Of a stretch of DNA of 64,000 nt, positions 44,184 through 53,058 are shown in pieces (within the stretch, counting starts at the first letter, position 1; each line of letters opens with the position of its first letter). A program made the translations under genes and the position numbers. Origin of the DNA: Verrucomicrobiota bacterium (GTDB lineage Bacteria > Verrucomicrobiota > Verrucomicrobiia > Methylacidiphilales > JBCCWR01); contig JBCCXA010000011.1 in NCBI GenBank assembly GCA_039192515.1, forward strand, positions 35,447 through 99,446. The letters run 5' to 3'. The notes under the pieces were generated by a model. That model saw nothing but the letters and a program-made list of their open reading frames with translations, ran no database searches and was not told the origin of the DNA.

Positions 44184-44857
44184 TCCTCAGAAGGCTCCTC
44201 TTTTTTAGAAGACTTGGATTTATCATCTTTTTTATCTTTAGAGTCCTTTTTTGATTTTTCTGGGTCTTTGGCCTTTTCGTCCTCCTCAGATGGATCTGAT
44301 GGCACTTGTCCCTCAATCATAGTGCGAAAAGCAAGGGTGGCTGTTTTAACAACTGCATAAGGGCCTGTCATTTTGGCAAATACACTGCCTCTAGGATGTT
44401 CTATGATAGCCCCCAGAAGGCCAGAATCTTTAACTGGTGTCACTTTTCCTCCGGGAATACCGCGGTTGTAAGTGCCTTTTGCCGAAAGGTAATGAATAAC
44501 ATTGCCTTCTCGAATAGCATTGTAGATTTCAGATTCATCAAGCGGATTAAATTGGCTCTTCCAGCGCTCTAAATTTGCATGAACTTGACCTCCTTGGCCT
44601 CTGCCAAAATGAAAGAAGACAACATCAACTTTCTTTTTTAGGTCTTCATTGATGAATGAGAGTTGAGCGGCCCTCATTGGAGAACTTGTTTCAATCCAGT
44701 TCCAGTCTTCGGGAATATCAAACTGGAAAGCTCCTACATTGAATTCTTTGATTTCCTCGGTTTTTTCAGCTTTATCAGAATCTTGGGCATTTAATGAAGA
44801 TGCAGAGGTAAGCAACAGGCTGAAAAGAGTAAGTGTAGGCAGTGTATTAAATTTCAT
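44171..44857 (-). CDS. Secreted protein of unknown function with charged tail
   Basis: The 228-residue protein has a signal peptide (about 1-24, ending SLNA), a globular domain at about 38-185 in which VGAFQFDIPEDWNW and FHFGRGQGGQV stand out, and a low-complexity tail of about 40 residues made almost only of Lys, Asp, Glu and Ser. The globular part resembles small beta-rich secreted domains seen in the Verrucomicrobia/Planctomycetes group but I cannot name a family. It is followed 12 bases upstream by the small gene at 44870 in the same direction. Confidence 0.7.
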   Translation of the reverse strand: MKFNTLPTLTLFSLLLTSASSLNAQDSDKAEKTEEIKEFNVGAFQFDIPEDWNWIETSSPMRAAQLSFINEDLKKKVDVVFFHFGRGQGGQVHANLERWKSQFNPLDESEIYNAIREGNVIHYLSAKGTYNRGIPGGKVTPVKDSGLLGAIIEHPRGSVFAKMTGPYAVVKTATLAFRTMIEGQVPSDPSEEDEKAKDPEKSKKDSKDKKDDKSKSSKKEEPSEDKSP

Positions 44858-44869
44858 ATAATATGGTTG

Positions 44870-45094
44870 TTAAGCTTGAATCCTTCTAGACCATTCATCG
44901 ACAGCAACGACCTGTATTTTTAAGAGATTTTGGTGATAACGCTTAATTTGTCTATCGGACCAATAGGGATAACGTTCTCTTATGAGTGCTAGTGTCCAAT
45001 CATCTGCCAGTTTCACATCCTCTCTAGATAGTCTGCCTAATGCCTTCTTATACAAGAGCTGATTAATACGCTCAGGTATCTTCAAAAAATTCAC
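44870..45094 (-). CDS. Small basic helical protein
   Basis: A 74-residue, probably cytoplasmic and all-helical protein with no family I recognise. It has evenly spread Lys/Arg and Tyr/Trp residues (for example RERYPYWSDRQIKRYHQN). Twelve bases separate it from the secreted-protein gene downstream, so the two may be co-transcribed. Confidence 0.55.
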   Translation of the reverse strand: MNFLKIPERINQLLYKKALGRLSREDVKLADDWTLALIRERYPYWSDRQIKRYHQNLLKIQVVAVDEWSRRIQA

Positions 45095-45266
45095 GCCTAA
45101 GATAATATCTTTGGTGGGATGTCGATATCAAGCTCAGTGTCTAAAAATCTTTAGAACACCTGTAAGTCATTGAAATAAATGACCTCATTTCTCTGTTACT
45201 AGGCTATTTTAGGCACCCACAGGGTTTCTTGGAAATCTTGACGGCATGCTAGGGAGGGCTAGAATA

Positions 45267-46316
45267 ATGCGAATGAGAAAAACAGCTTGGGTGTTTTTGT
45301 TGTGTGCCCTAATTTTTAGCTCAGTGCAGGCAGCGTTAGTTTGGAGGCCAGGGGAAGGATGGGTTCAAGAGGACAGTGGAGAAGTACTAGCCGCTAGTGA
45401 CTCTAAAGCCCAAATGGCCTTAGCCAAGAAGTTTGAGATCGATGAGAATTGGGAAGCAGCTCTTAAGTCTTATAAGATTCTTGTGAGACGTTGGCCACTT
45501 TCATCCTCAGCCGGAGAAGCTCAATTTAAAGTCGGCTTTATGGCGGAAAAGGCAGCAAATTTCTGGGAAGCCTACAAGGCATATAACTTGGTCATAAAGA
45601 AATACCCGGGAAGCCAATTTTTTGATCTAGCTATTGAGCGAAAATTTAGCATTGGAAGGCTATATTTAGCTGGTGAGCCTCAAAAGCTCTGGAAGATACC
45701 TTTATTGCCCTCCATGGATAAGGCTGTAGAAATTTTTCAAAGTGTGATAGACGATGCACCTTATGGGGAGTATGCTGCTGACTCCTATTTTCATATAGGT
45801 CTTGCAAGACAGAAACAGGGCAAGTGGAGTGAGGCAATCCAAGCTTACAGAACGATCCTAGATCGTTATTTAAATAGTTCCATTGCAGATGATGCTCAGT
45901 ACCAAATAGGCTACGCTTGGTATAAAGCTTCTTCCCTGCCTGAATATGACCAGAGTGCAGCTCAAAAATCTATTGAAGCTTTTGAGGATTTTGCTGTGAA
46001 GTATCCTAATAGCGAAAAGATTATTCAGGCCGAAGAATATATGGAGGAATTAAATGGAAGGCAGGTTCAGGGTGCCTTCAACGTTGCTAAGTTTTACGAA
46101 ACCCAAAAAAATTACAAGGCAGCATATATATATTACAACGATGTGGTTCAACGCAGTCCGGAATCAAACGAAGCTTCAGAGGCTAAAAAGCGTATCGCCA
46201 TTATCCGCCCTTTAGTGGCTGAGGAATTGAACTTGCCTTCTCTAGAAGAAGAAAACACCTCTGAACAGGTTGAATCTGAAAGAAGAATTCTTCAAGAAAG
46301 ACAAGAGAGGTCTTAA
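45267..46316 (+). CDS. bamD: BamD-like outer-membrane assembly protein with TPR repeats
   Basis: BamD is the essential TPR partner of BamA in outer-membrane protein insertion. The protein has an N-terminal signal sequence (about 1-20, ending VQA), then about five TPR-like units between residues 45 and 310, with repeated A-x-x-x-Y-x-x-(I/V)-x-x-x-(Y/W)-P spacing such as ALKSYKILVRRWPLS and AIQAYRTILDRYLNS. ATG 45267 is chosen because GGGAGGG lies nine bases upstream; the frame opens at 45246. No lipobox Cys is visible at the cleavage site, unlike E. coli BamD. lptE follows about 90 bases later. Confidence 0.75.
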   Translation: MRMRKTAWVFLLCALIFSSVQAALVWRPGEGWVQEDSGEVLAASDSKAQMALAKKFEIDENWEAALKSYKILVRRWPLSSSAGEAQFKVGFMAEKAANFWEAYKAYNLVIKKYPGSQFFDLAIERKFSIGRLYLAGEPQKLWKIPLLPSMDKAVEIFQSVIDDAPYGEYAADSYFHIGLARQKQGKWSEAIQAYRTILDRYLNSSIADDAQYQIGYAWYKASSLPEYDQSAAQKSIEAFEDFAVKYPNSEKIIQAEEYMEELNGRQVQGAFNVAKFYETQKNYKAAYIYYNDVVQRSPESNEASEAKKRIAIIRPLVAEELNLPSLEEENTSEQVESERRILQERQERS

Positions 46317-46409
46317 AGTGCTTCAAGTTATAACTGGGTTAGCTTGCATCGATTTATTGAATGATTTGATTTGTCACATACACTTTCTATAGCTTTACTC
46401 TGAACATCT

Positions 46410-46931
46410 ATGATTTTTTCAAGGTTCCTCTTAGGTAAATTCTTATTGCTAACTATGCTAGCTGTGGGTTGTGCTGGATATAGACTCGGTAATATCCCAA
46501 GGACTGACATGGAAGGTGTAGAAACAATCTATGTTCCAGTGGTTAAGAATCTGACATTTGAGCCTGGATTGGAGGTTGTGACGACTAATGCGATCATTCG
46601 TGAAATAGAGAATGATGGCACCTACCAAACGAGTAGATTGCGTAATGCGGATGCGACTTTGGATGTGACAATCACCAAATTTAGCCGTGAGCCTTTGAGA
46701 CGTGATATAGGCGATGCTAGCTTTGTGACCGAATATAGAGGAGTTCTGGAGGCTAAAGTATCTTTAACTAACCTTAAGACCGGGACCTTGCTATTTAAAG
46801 ACCGCACTGTCAAAGGAACAACTGATTACTTCTTCCAAGACAATTTCCAAGAAGTGGAAAGACAGGCGTTACCACTGGCTTCTATCAGTCTTGCGCAGAA
46901 AATAAGCGGAATGGTAACCGATGGGTGGTAG
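46410..46931 (+). CDS. lptE: LptE-like LPS assembly lipoprotein
   Basis: LptE plugs the LptD barrel that inserts lipopolysaccharide into the outer membrane. The 173-residue protein has a lipoprotein signal (lipobox LAVGC at about 17-21) and the LptE opening GYRLGNIP, followed by VETIYVPVVKNLTFEPGLE and the beta/alpha fold of the family. Together with bamD it shows a Gram-negative outer membrane. No lptD is in the window. Confidence 0.85.
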   Translation: MIFSRFLLGKFLLLTMLAVGCAGYRLGNIPRTDMEGVETIYVPVVKNLTFEPGLEVVTTNAIIREIENDGTYQTSRLRNADATLDVTITKFSREPLRRDIGDASFVTEYRGVLEAKVSLTNLKTGTLLFKDRTVKGTTDYFFQDNFQEVERQALPLASISLAQKISGMVTDGW

Positions 46932-47019
46932 AACAGGAAGCTTCGTCTAAAGCCTATCCAAGCAGTAGGTTCTTATACCTGTCATCACAAAAGTAATCAA
47001 ATCGAAAAGTGTGCTAGAT

Positions 47020-47277
47020 CTAGTCTTTTAGAAGCACAGCGATCCGTGACTTCTTGCGAGCAGCGGTATTTTTGTGCATGGATCCGCGCTTGGAAGCTTT
47101 ATCAATAGAGGAAGCAAACTGGGAGTACAGTTTCTTGGCACCCTCTTTGTCACCGCCGTCCACCAGGGCTCTAATTTTCTTTTCATTGGTGCGTGCGCGG
47201 GTCACTAAAAATTTATTAACCAGTCGACGGCGTTCTGTTACTCGTGTCTTCTTTTGTGCTGATTTTGTATTTGCCAT
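47020..47277 (-). CDS. rpsT: 30S ribosomal protein S20
   Basis: Binds 16S rRNA early in 30S assembly. The 85-residue basic protein begins MANTKSAQKKTR and has the SMHKNTAARKKSRI block near its C-terminus. It is transcribed alone, convergent with lptE and divergent from the metalloprotease gene. Length is normal. Confidence 0.95.
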   Translation of the reverse strand: MANTKSAQKKTRVTERRRLVNKFLVTRARTNEKKIRALVDGGDKEGAKKLYSQFASSIDKASKRGSMHKNTAARKKSRIAVLLKD

Positions 47278-47332
47278 AGTCTTTTAAAAAGTGGTGATGG
47301 ATAATGGGATTCTTTTTGTCTAAAGTCAAGGC

Positions 47333-48046
47333 GTGAAAATTTTAAAATTTTTCATTGCTCTCTTTCTACTGCCGTTCCTTACTGCTTCATGCGTATTTGG
47401 GCACTACTTGGTCTTTCAAGCATATGTCAATTGGTCCTGGGCTCAAGCGAGTTGGTTTCTAGGAGGTTTTCTTCTGTGGGTCATCTACTTTTTCTTTTTA
47501 CCAAGGCCGAATTGGCTTTATGTCTTTGGACATGAGTGTACTCACGCTCTGGCAGTAGTCATGAGTGGTGGGAAGATTGATGATTTCAAAGTCACCTCAA
47601 GGGGAGGGCAGGTTGTATGCAATAAAATGTCAGCTTGGATCGCTTTATCGCCCTATCTTGTTCCTCTGTACCCTCTTATCATTGGTCTCATCTGGGGCGT
47701 TCTTCTAGTATTTTTGCCAAAGTTATCGGAGTTTCAGAATATATTTTTATTTACTTGGGGGTTAACCTGGAGCTTTCATGTGACTTTTACGCTTTATGTT
47801 ATGGGTAGGGTGCAGACAGATTTTTCGTCTCAGGGCTATATTTTTTCTTTTGTCGTCATTGCACTGGTTAATTTATGGATGGTGCTCATTCTTGCGTGGT
47901 GGTGGCTTCAGCCTTTTGGATTGAAAGAGGGTGCAGGGCAGTTTTTAGATATGCTTATGAACCATTATGGATTTGTTTGGGACGGAATGATGGATTTAAT
48001 GAAAAATCTACTTAAAAGAATAGCCACCGCTCATGAAATAAGTTAA
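47333..48046 (+). CDS. Membrane-embedded HEXXH zinc metalloprotease-like protein
   Basis: The 237-residue protein has about five membrane helices, with HECTH at residues 67-71 at the start of one of them, the zinc-binding motif of M50-like intramembrane proteases; a third ligand is not obvious. It starts with GTG, with AAGG a few bases upstream. It is followed 15 bases later by the ptsN-like gene. Substrate unknown; site-2-protease-like signalling or envelope protein turnover are possible. Confidence 0.75.
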   Translation: MKILKFFIALFLLPFLTASCVFGHYLVFQAYVNWSWAQASWFLGGFLLWVIYFFFLPRPNWLYVFGHECTHALAVVMSGGKIDDFKVTSRGGQVVCNKMSAWIALSPYLVPLYPLIIGLIWGVLLVFLPKLSEFQNIFLFTWGLTWSFHVTFTLYVMGRVQTDFSSQGYIFSFVVIALVNLWMVLILAWWWLQPFGLKEGAGQFLDMLMNHYGFVWDGMMDLMKNLLKRIATAHEIS

Positions 48047-48061
48047 ATACCGTATCAGATT

Positions 48062-48538
48062 ATGGAAATTTCAGGATTGATTTCAGAGACAAGCATCATT
48101 GAGCTTTCTGGTGCTGAGGGAAGAGAGCGTGTTTTTGCCGAAATGGTTGATTATCTTGTGCAACAGGGTTCTTTACCAACAGATTTAAGAGAAAGTGTCT
48201 TAAAAAATTTGGAGGAAAGAGAGGCCAAAATAAGCACGAGTATTGGAGATGGTATTGGCCTTCCTCATGCCTCAATCCAAGGGTTGCCCGAGGTCCTTGC
48301 TCTCTTAGCAAAGGTCGATGAGTCTATTGACTCCCAGTCAACAGACGGAAAACCAATTAAGATCTTTTTCATGATATTGGTTCCCTTTGATAAATACTCA
48401 ATACATTTGCGAACCTTGGCTACGGTAGCGCGTTTTCTTAACCAGCCAGAAATCAAAAGCAAGCTAAACGAGGCGGGGAATAAAAAAGATTTATTCCAAA
48501 TCATTCAAAGTCAAAAATTTTTGACATCGAGTGCTTGA
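48062..48538 (+). CDS. PTS EIIA-type protein (PtsN-like)
   Basis: The 158-residue protein is a fructose/nitrogen-type PTS EIIA domain. The phospho-acceptor His is His69 in GIGLPHASI, and the later block SIHLRTLATVARFL is typical. No EIIB, EIIC or HPr gene is adjacent, so a regulatory PtsN role is more likely than sugar transport. Confidence 0.85.
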   Translation: MEISGLISETSIIELSGAEGRERVFAEMVDYLVQQGSLPTDLRESVLKNLEEREAKISTSIGDGIGLPHASIQGLPEVLALLAKVDESIDSQSTDGKPIKIFFMILVPFDKYSIHLRTLATVARFLNQPEIKSKLNEAGNKKDLFQIIQSQKFLTSSA

Positions 48539-48544
48539 GTGCAT

Positions 48545-48886
48545 CTAGTATGTTTTGGCATCTTTCCAAAGGCTCTCTAGGTTGTAGTAGTTCCGTTTTT
48601 CTTCACTCATGATATGCACAAGAACGTCTCCATAGTCGACAATCATCCACTGGCTAGCCATATTACCATCTTTAGAATACGGTTTGATCTGATGTTCTTC
48701 TTTGAGTCGCAGATGGACTTCTTCGGAAATAGCTTTGAGATGTGGGTCAGCCATTCCAGAGCAAATGAAAAAATAGAGTGCTGGCCCATCTAATTCGGAG
48801 AGATCTAGAATCACTGGGTTTAGGCACTTTTTATCTTCTGCATATTTTTTGCAGAGTTTGGCAAGTTCGAGTCCTTCAGTTGGCAT
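48545..48886 (-). CDS. rsfS: Ribosomal silencing factor RsfS
   Basis: Binds ribosomal protein L14 and blocks subunit joining, lowering translation in poor conditions. The 113-residue Iojap-like domain shows DLSELDGPALYFFICSGMADPHLKAI, a WMIVDYGDVLVHIM block and a closing YNLESLW. Length is normal. It ends six bases from the converging ptsN-like gene. Confidence 0.93.
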   Translation of the reverse strand: MPTEGLELAKLCKKYAEDKKCLNPVILDLSELDGPALYFFICSGMADPHLKAISEEVHLRLKEEHQIKPYSKDGNMASQWMIVDYGDVLVHIMSEEKRNYYNLESLWKDAKTY

Positions 48887-48955
48887 GGATTTGTTTTGTG
48901 GAAAGCAATGGATGATGATTTAAGATGATTTTAAAGCGTAAGGAAAGCAGGAATA

Positions 48956-51001
48956 GTGAGATTTAAATTAGCAGGCGGTATGAAGCCTAGTGGAGATCAG
49001 CCACAAGCCATCGAAAAACTCAGTAAGCGTCTTGAATCAAATGAGAAATCATCAGTCCTACTGGGAGTCACTGGCTCAGGGAAGACGTTCACTATGGCTA
49101 ATGTCATAGAAAAGATAAATCGTCCTACATTAGTAATTTCTCATAATAAAACACTTGCTGCCCAATTGTTCAGTGAGCTAAAGCAGTTTTTCCCAAATAA
49201 TGCAGTTGAATACTTTGTAAGCTACTTTGATTACTATCAACCTGAGGCCTATGTGCCACGGACTGATACCTATATTGAAAAGGATTCTAGTATCAATGAA
49301 GAAATTGAGAGGTTGAGGTTGTCTGCTACAAGCTCGCTTTTAACCCGTAGAGACGTCGTGGTCGTGGCAAGCGTTTCATGCATTTATGGGTTAGGGTCGC
49401 CGGAAGACTACGAACAGATGGTAGTTTCTATAGCTGTAGGTGACATCATGAGTCGCGATGCCTTTTTGGCTAGGTTGGTGGAAACACAGTATGAACGCAA
49501 TGATGTAGAGATTAATCGCGGTAAATTTCGAGTGCGTGGAGATGTTATTGAGCTTGCACCTGCTTATACGGAGGAGGGGCTGCGAGTTGAGTTTTTTGGA
49601 GACGAAATTGATCGTATTTCGAGCTTTGATCTGCTCACGGGAGAAACATTAGGAGAGTTGCCGCGCAGTATTGTTTTTCCAGCTCGCCATTTTGTGACGC
49701 CTCATGAAAAAATGCGCCGTGCAATTGTGCACATTCAAAAAGAGCTTGATGAACGGATTGCTCAATTTGAGCAACAGGGTAAGTACTTAGAAGCTCAGAG
49801 GATAAAGATGAGGACAACTTATGATATCGATATGATGCAAGAGATGGGCTTCTGCAATGGTATTGAAAATTACTCCAGGCATTTGAGTGCGCGTCCGCCA
49901 GGTTCTAGGCCGTATACGCTCATTGATTTCTTCCCAAAAGACTTTCTAACTATTATTGATGAGTCTCATGCTTCTGTTCCACAGATAGGAGGAATGTACG
50001 CTGGTGATCGCTCTCGAAAAATGGTGTTAGTAGAGCATGGGTTTCGCTTGCCTTCTGCTTTGGATAACAGACCCTTAAACGCGGCAGAATTCGAATCTCT
50101 GATGAATCAAGTTGTCTATGTTTCTGCTACGCCAGCAGATTATGAGTTGAAGGAAGTCAAGGGAGAGGTCATTGAGCAAATTATACGACCCACTGGACTC
50201 CTTGATCCTCTTATTCAAATGAAGCCTTTAAGAGGGCAGATCGATACAGTAATGTCTGAGAGTCGCAAACGCATTGAGCGGGGAGAGCGCGTATTGGTCA
50301 CAACACTTACGAAGCGGACCGCGGAAGATTTATCTAATTACCTTAGGGAGTCTGGTTTAAAAGTTCAGTACATACACGCAGAGGTAGATGCCGTGGCTAG
50401 AGTGGAGATTTTGCGTTCTTTGCGTCAGGGTGAATGCGACATATTGGTGGGTATTAACTTATTAAGAGAAGGGCTAGACCTTCCAGAGGTCTCATTAGTG
50501 GCAATATTGGATGCAGACAAGGAAGGTTATCTGCGCTCGGAAACTTCGCTGATTCAAACAGCGGGTAGAGCTGCGAGACACGTTAATGGAACGGTTATCC
50601 TTTTTGCAGATAAAAAAACAAAGTCAATTAACAAGCTGATTGAAGTCACAGAGTATCGTCGCAAAAAACAAATGGCACATAATCAATTGAAAGGCATTAC
50701 TCCCAAGACAGTTAAAAGGGCGGTTCAGGAGAGTCTATCTACAATTGTTCGAGGCAACAGTGCGTCTTCACGTGTCATGGAAGGTGCAAACCAAGATGGA
50801 GATATTTTAGAAACGCTAAGAGAACTTCAGAGTGAGATGGTTGAAGCCTCAGAGAGACTAGAATTTGAAAAAGCAGCGTTGCTGCGTGATCAAATTAAGG
50901 AACTCAAAACTCAGCTAGGCAATGATCCGGAAATTCTCGAAGAAAAAACCATGAAGAGGAAAAAAATATCTTACCGTGGGAAAATAAAGAAGATGTCTTA
51001 A
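48956..51001 (+). CDS. uvrB: UvrABC system protein B
   Basis: DNA-damage-loading helicase of nucleotide excision repair. The 681-residue protein starts at GTG with AAGGAA ten bases upstream and has Walker A in LLGVTGSGKTFT, the YYQPEAYVPRTDTYIEKDSSI block and beta-hairpin region, ILVGINLLREGLDLPEVSLV, and a C-terminal UVR motif (about 625-660) that contacts UvrC. All motifs look intact. It is monocistronic. Confidence 0.97.
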   Translation: MRFKLAGGMKPSGDQPQAIEKLSKRLESNEKSSVLLGVTGSGKTFTMANVIEKINRPTLVISHNKTLAAQLFSELKQFFPNNAVEYFVSYFDYYQPEAYVPRTDTYIEKDSSINEEIERLRLSATSSLLTRRDVVVVASVSCIYGLGSPEDYEQMVVSIAVGDIMSRDAFLARLVETQYERNDVEINRGKFRVRGDVIELAPAYTEEGLRVEFFGDEIDRISSFDLLTGETLGELPRSIVFPARHFVTPHEKMRRAIVHIQKELDERIAQFEQQGKYLEAQRIKMRTTYDIDMMQEMGFCNGIENYSRHLSARPPGSRPYTLIDFFPKDFLTIIDESHASVPQIGGMYAGDRSRKMVLVEHGFRLPSALDNRPLNAAEFESLMNQVVYVSATPADYELKEVKGEVIEQIIRPTGLLDPLIQMKPLRGQIDTVMSESRKRIERGERVLVTTLTKRTAEDLSNYLRESGLKVQYIHAEVDAVARVEILRSLRQGECDILVGINLLREGLDLPEVSLVAILDADKEGYLRSETSLIQTAGRAARHVNGTVILFADKKTKSINKLIEVTEYRRKKQMAHNQLKGITPKTVKRAVQESLSTIVRGNSASSRVMEGANQDGDILETLRELQSEMVEASERLEFEKAALLRDQIKELKTQLGNDPEILEEKTMKRKKISYRGKIKKMS

Positions 51002-51104
51002 GCACTCGAATGAATGATTAAAAGCAAAGGTTCATGGGATACTATGATTCTCTAGAATACCTATCAAAGAACATAAGTATAGTTTCACAGGGGATCATTC
51101 AGGT

Positions 51105-51497
51105 TTAATCCTCTGGCGGTTTCATCACAAATGAGGGAATTCTTGCAAGCACTCCACTGCCTTCCGCATCTTTTCCCAGGTAAGCGCCTTCTGCTTTGCT
51201 AGGGCCACTCACAATGTGATAGCTGTGATAATGGAACTGGTCACCAGGTGCAAGTCGGGGGAATTGGCCGATCACTCCATCTCCCTCGATAATTAGGCGG
51301 TGACCTTCTTGGTTTGTCACCAACCATTTACGGCCAACAATGGTGACCACCTGCAAACTATCATTATGAATAGTAATGTAATAGGTGAACTGGTGTGGCT
51401 TGTGAGGTGGTGTCTGAGCGTCTTTGCAGTATTCAACTTTATCTACACTAACCCACAGTCCAGAGATTTCTTCATGTTCGAGCGAGGAGTTTGGCAT
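51105..51497 (-). CDS. apaG: ApaG family protein
   Basis: A 130-residue single ApaG/DUF525 domain, an immunoglobulin-like fold: FTYYITIHNDSLQVVTIVGRKW, then GVIGQFPRLAPGDQFHYHS and the closing GSGVLARIPSFVM region. ApaG has been linked to cobalt/magnesium resistance and to Ap4A metabolism; the biochemical role is unsettled. It may be co-transcribed with nothing; a gap of about 50 bases separates it from the PHP gene upstream. Confidence 0.85.
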   Translation of the reverse strand: MPNSSLEHEEISGLWVSVDKVEYCKDAQTPPHKPHQFTYYITIHNDSLQVVTIVGRKWLVTNQEGHRLIIEGDGVIGQFPRLAPGDQFHYHSYHIVSGPSKAEGAYLGKDAEGSGVLARIPSFVMKPPED

Positions 51498-51546
51498 CTT
51501 GTAGAATGAAAATGTTAATTACAGCTAGGGAATTAAAGGGGCTTTA

Positions 51547-52302
51547 CTAGGAGTGTTGCATTAGGGCTTTGAGTCGCTTATTTTCTCTCTTTATAACCCC
51601 CGGCCTTTGCAAACGCCTATTAAGATCTTGCATAACCAAGTTTTTTGCATAAATGACAAATTCAAGCAAGTCCATATATTTATACTCATAGGAGACTAAG
51701 TTATCTCGTATGCCTTGGAAGATTGCCTCTGCAGTAAGTTGTTTTGCTTCGACGAGGCTACTATTGTAACCGACCATTTTGAGTTGGTGAGCATCGGAGT
51801 TTGCGAGAATGGTAATATCATTCTTTTCTGCCCATATTTCTGCCTCTTGGTTAGGGTTATAAAAAGGAAAATAGAAATGACAAAACTCTACAGCATCCAG
51901 CAAATAGTGGATTTCATCGAGATATTGATGAGCACAGGTCTTGCGAGGGTAAAATGGATGGGGTGCTACGATTAGCATAGAGTCTCCGTGATAAGCACGA
52001 GCCTTTTCTAGATCTGCTTTCGTACTAAAAGCGTCATTGGGGAAAAATCTTGGGTCTGCATTTAAAATAAGTATTTCCTTTCCATCAACGATGCGCTCAA
52101 CTCCTGGAATAAGCAAGATGCCTTTAGATTTTGCATAAGCTGAAGCTTGAGGGTCTATAAAATAGTCTCTGTGAGGAGTTATACTCAGCACATCTATCCC
52201 TAAATGCTTGGCTTGGTCAATAAGCTGTTCTGCAGAATAGTCTAAGACATCAATCGGATCGCAGTTACAATGATTATGTAGATCTACACGGTATTTAGGC
52301 AT
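51547..52302 (-). CDS. PHP-domain metal-dependent hydrolase
   Basis: The 251-residue protein has the HxH metal motif in VDLHNHCNCDP near residue 7-13, VLSITPHRDYF, GVERIVD, APHPFYPRK and NSDAHQLKMVG, all typical of PHP phosphoesterases. A helical tail of about 40 residues follows. Single-domain PHP proteins act on nucleotide or sugar phosphates; the substrate here is unknown. It lies between apaG and coaB. Confidence 0.85.
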   Translation of the reverse strand: MPKYRVDLHNHCNCDPIDVLDYSAEQLIDQAKHLGIDVLSITPHRDYFIDPQASAYAKSKGILLIPGVERIVDGKEILILNADPRFFPNDAFSTKADLEKARAYHGDSMLIVAPHPFYPRKTCAHQYLDEIHYLLDAVEFCHFYFPFYNPNQEAEIWAEKNDITILANSDAHQLKMVGYNSSLVEAKQLTAEAIFQGIRDNLVSYEYKYMDLLEFVIYAKNLVMQDLNRRLQRPGVIKRENKRLKALMQHS

Positions 52303-52331
52303 AACAAGAATAATTGATTTTCCCTAAATGT

Positions 52332-52973
52332 TCACTTAGCCCATTCTTTGAGAAACTTTAATAATTCTTTATTGCTGGGTAGGGTGACTACGTCCTGCCC
52401 TGAAGTGATAAAGGCACAGCCTTTTCCAAATGCTGGTCCGTTTACAACACAAGCATTGGTGTGGTTGAATTCGATTTGTGCTCGACCTTTGCGAATGGCC
52501 TCTTCTTCAGTTCCATCAACTTCATATTTCCAGCCCACAATTTTGCTTTTAGGGTACCAAGAGCGAAGTTCCACAATAAGTTTGGGAGCGGGTCTAAGAC
52601 TGAGTGTTAACTCATGAGCACTACTAGAAATTTTTCCTGGGTCATTTAGCAAATGAGATTCACTGCGGATTTCTTTAATCATAAAATCTGTGAGTGCAGC
52701 TATGTGAAAAATATAACTTGGGTGATCGCTATTAGCAGCTCTTTCCCTCATTATATTGATTAAAGACTGTAGGGTGGAGAAAGGAGTGACATATCTATCA
52801 GGGATTTGTTCAGTGCAGGTAGACATTTCACCTCTAAAGCAAGTTAGATCATGCCCTTCATCCAAAAAAGCGTTGGCGAGTTGCGTTCCAAGCGTGCCGG
52901 TGGAAAAATTAGTGATTCTTCTAACGCGGTCTATTGGCTCGTAACTTGGACCTAAAGTAATGTAGATTCTCAT
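52332..52973 (-). CDS. coaB: Phosphopantothenate-cysteine ligase, stand-alone CoaB
   Basis: Second step of coenzyme A synthesis from pantothenate: joins 4'-phosphopantothenate and cysteine. The 213-residue product begins ITLGPSYEPIDRVRRITNFSTG and has AALTDF and a KSKIVGWKYE stretch typical of CoaB. Most bacteria have a fused CoaBC; here the CoaC decarboxylase domain is missing. Whether coaC is elsewhere cannot be seen. Confidence 0.8.
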   Translation of the reverse strand: MRIYITLGPSYEPIDRVRRITNFSTGTLGTQLANAFLDEGHDLTCFRGEMSTCTEQIPDRYVTPFSTLQSLINIMRERAANSDHPSYIFHIAALTDFMIKEIRSESHLLNDPGKISSSAHELTLSLRPAPKLIVELRSWYPKSKIVGWKYEVDGTEEEAIRKGRAQIEFNHTNACVVNGPAFGKGCAFITSGQDVVTLPSNKELLKFLKEWAK

Positions 52974-53058
52974 TTGCTATGGAACTTAAGGACTATAGAA
53001 TAGTATTTGCGACAGTAAGAACAATACTAGAAAAGTTCCCCCTCTTTAATCACCAATA

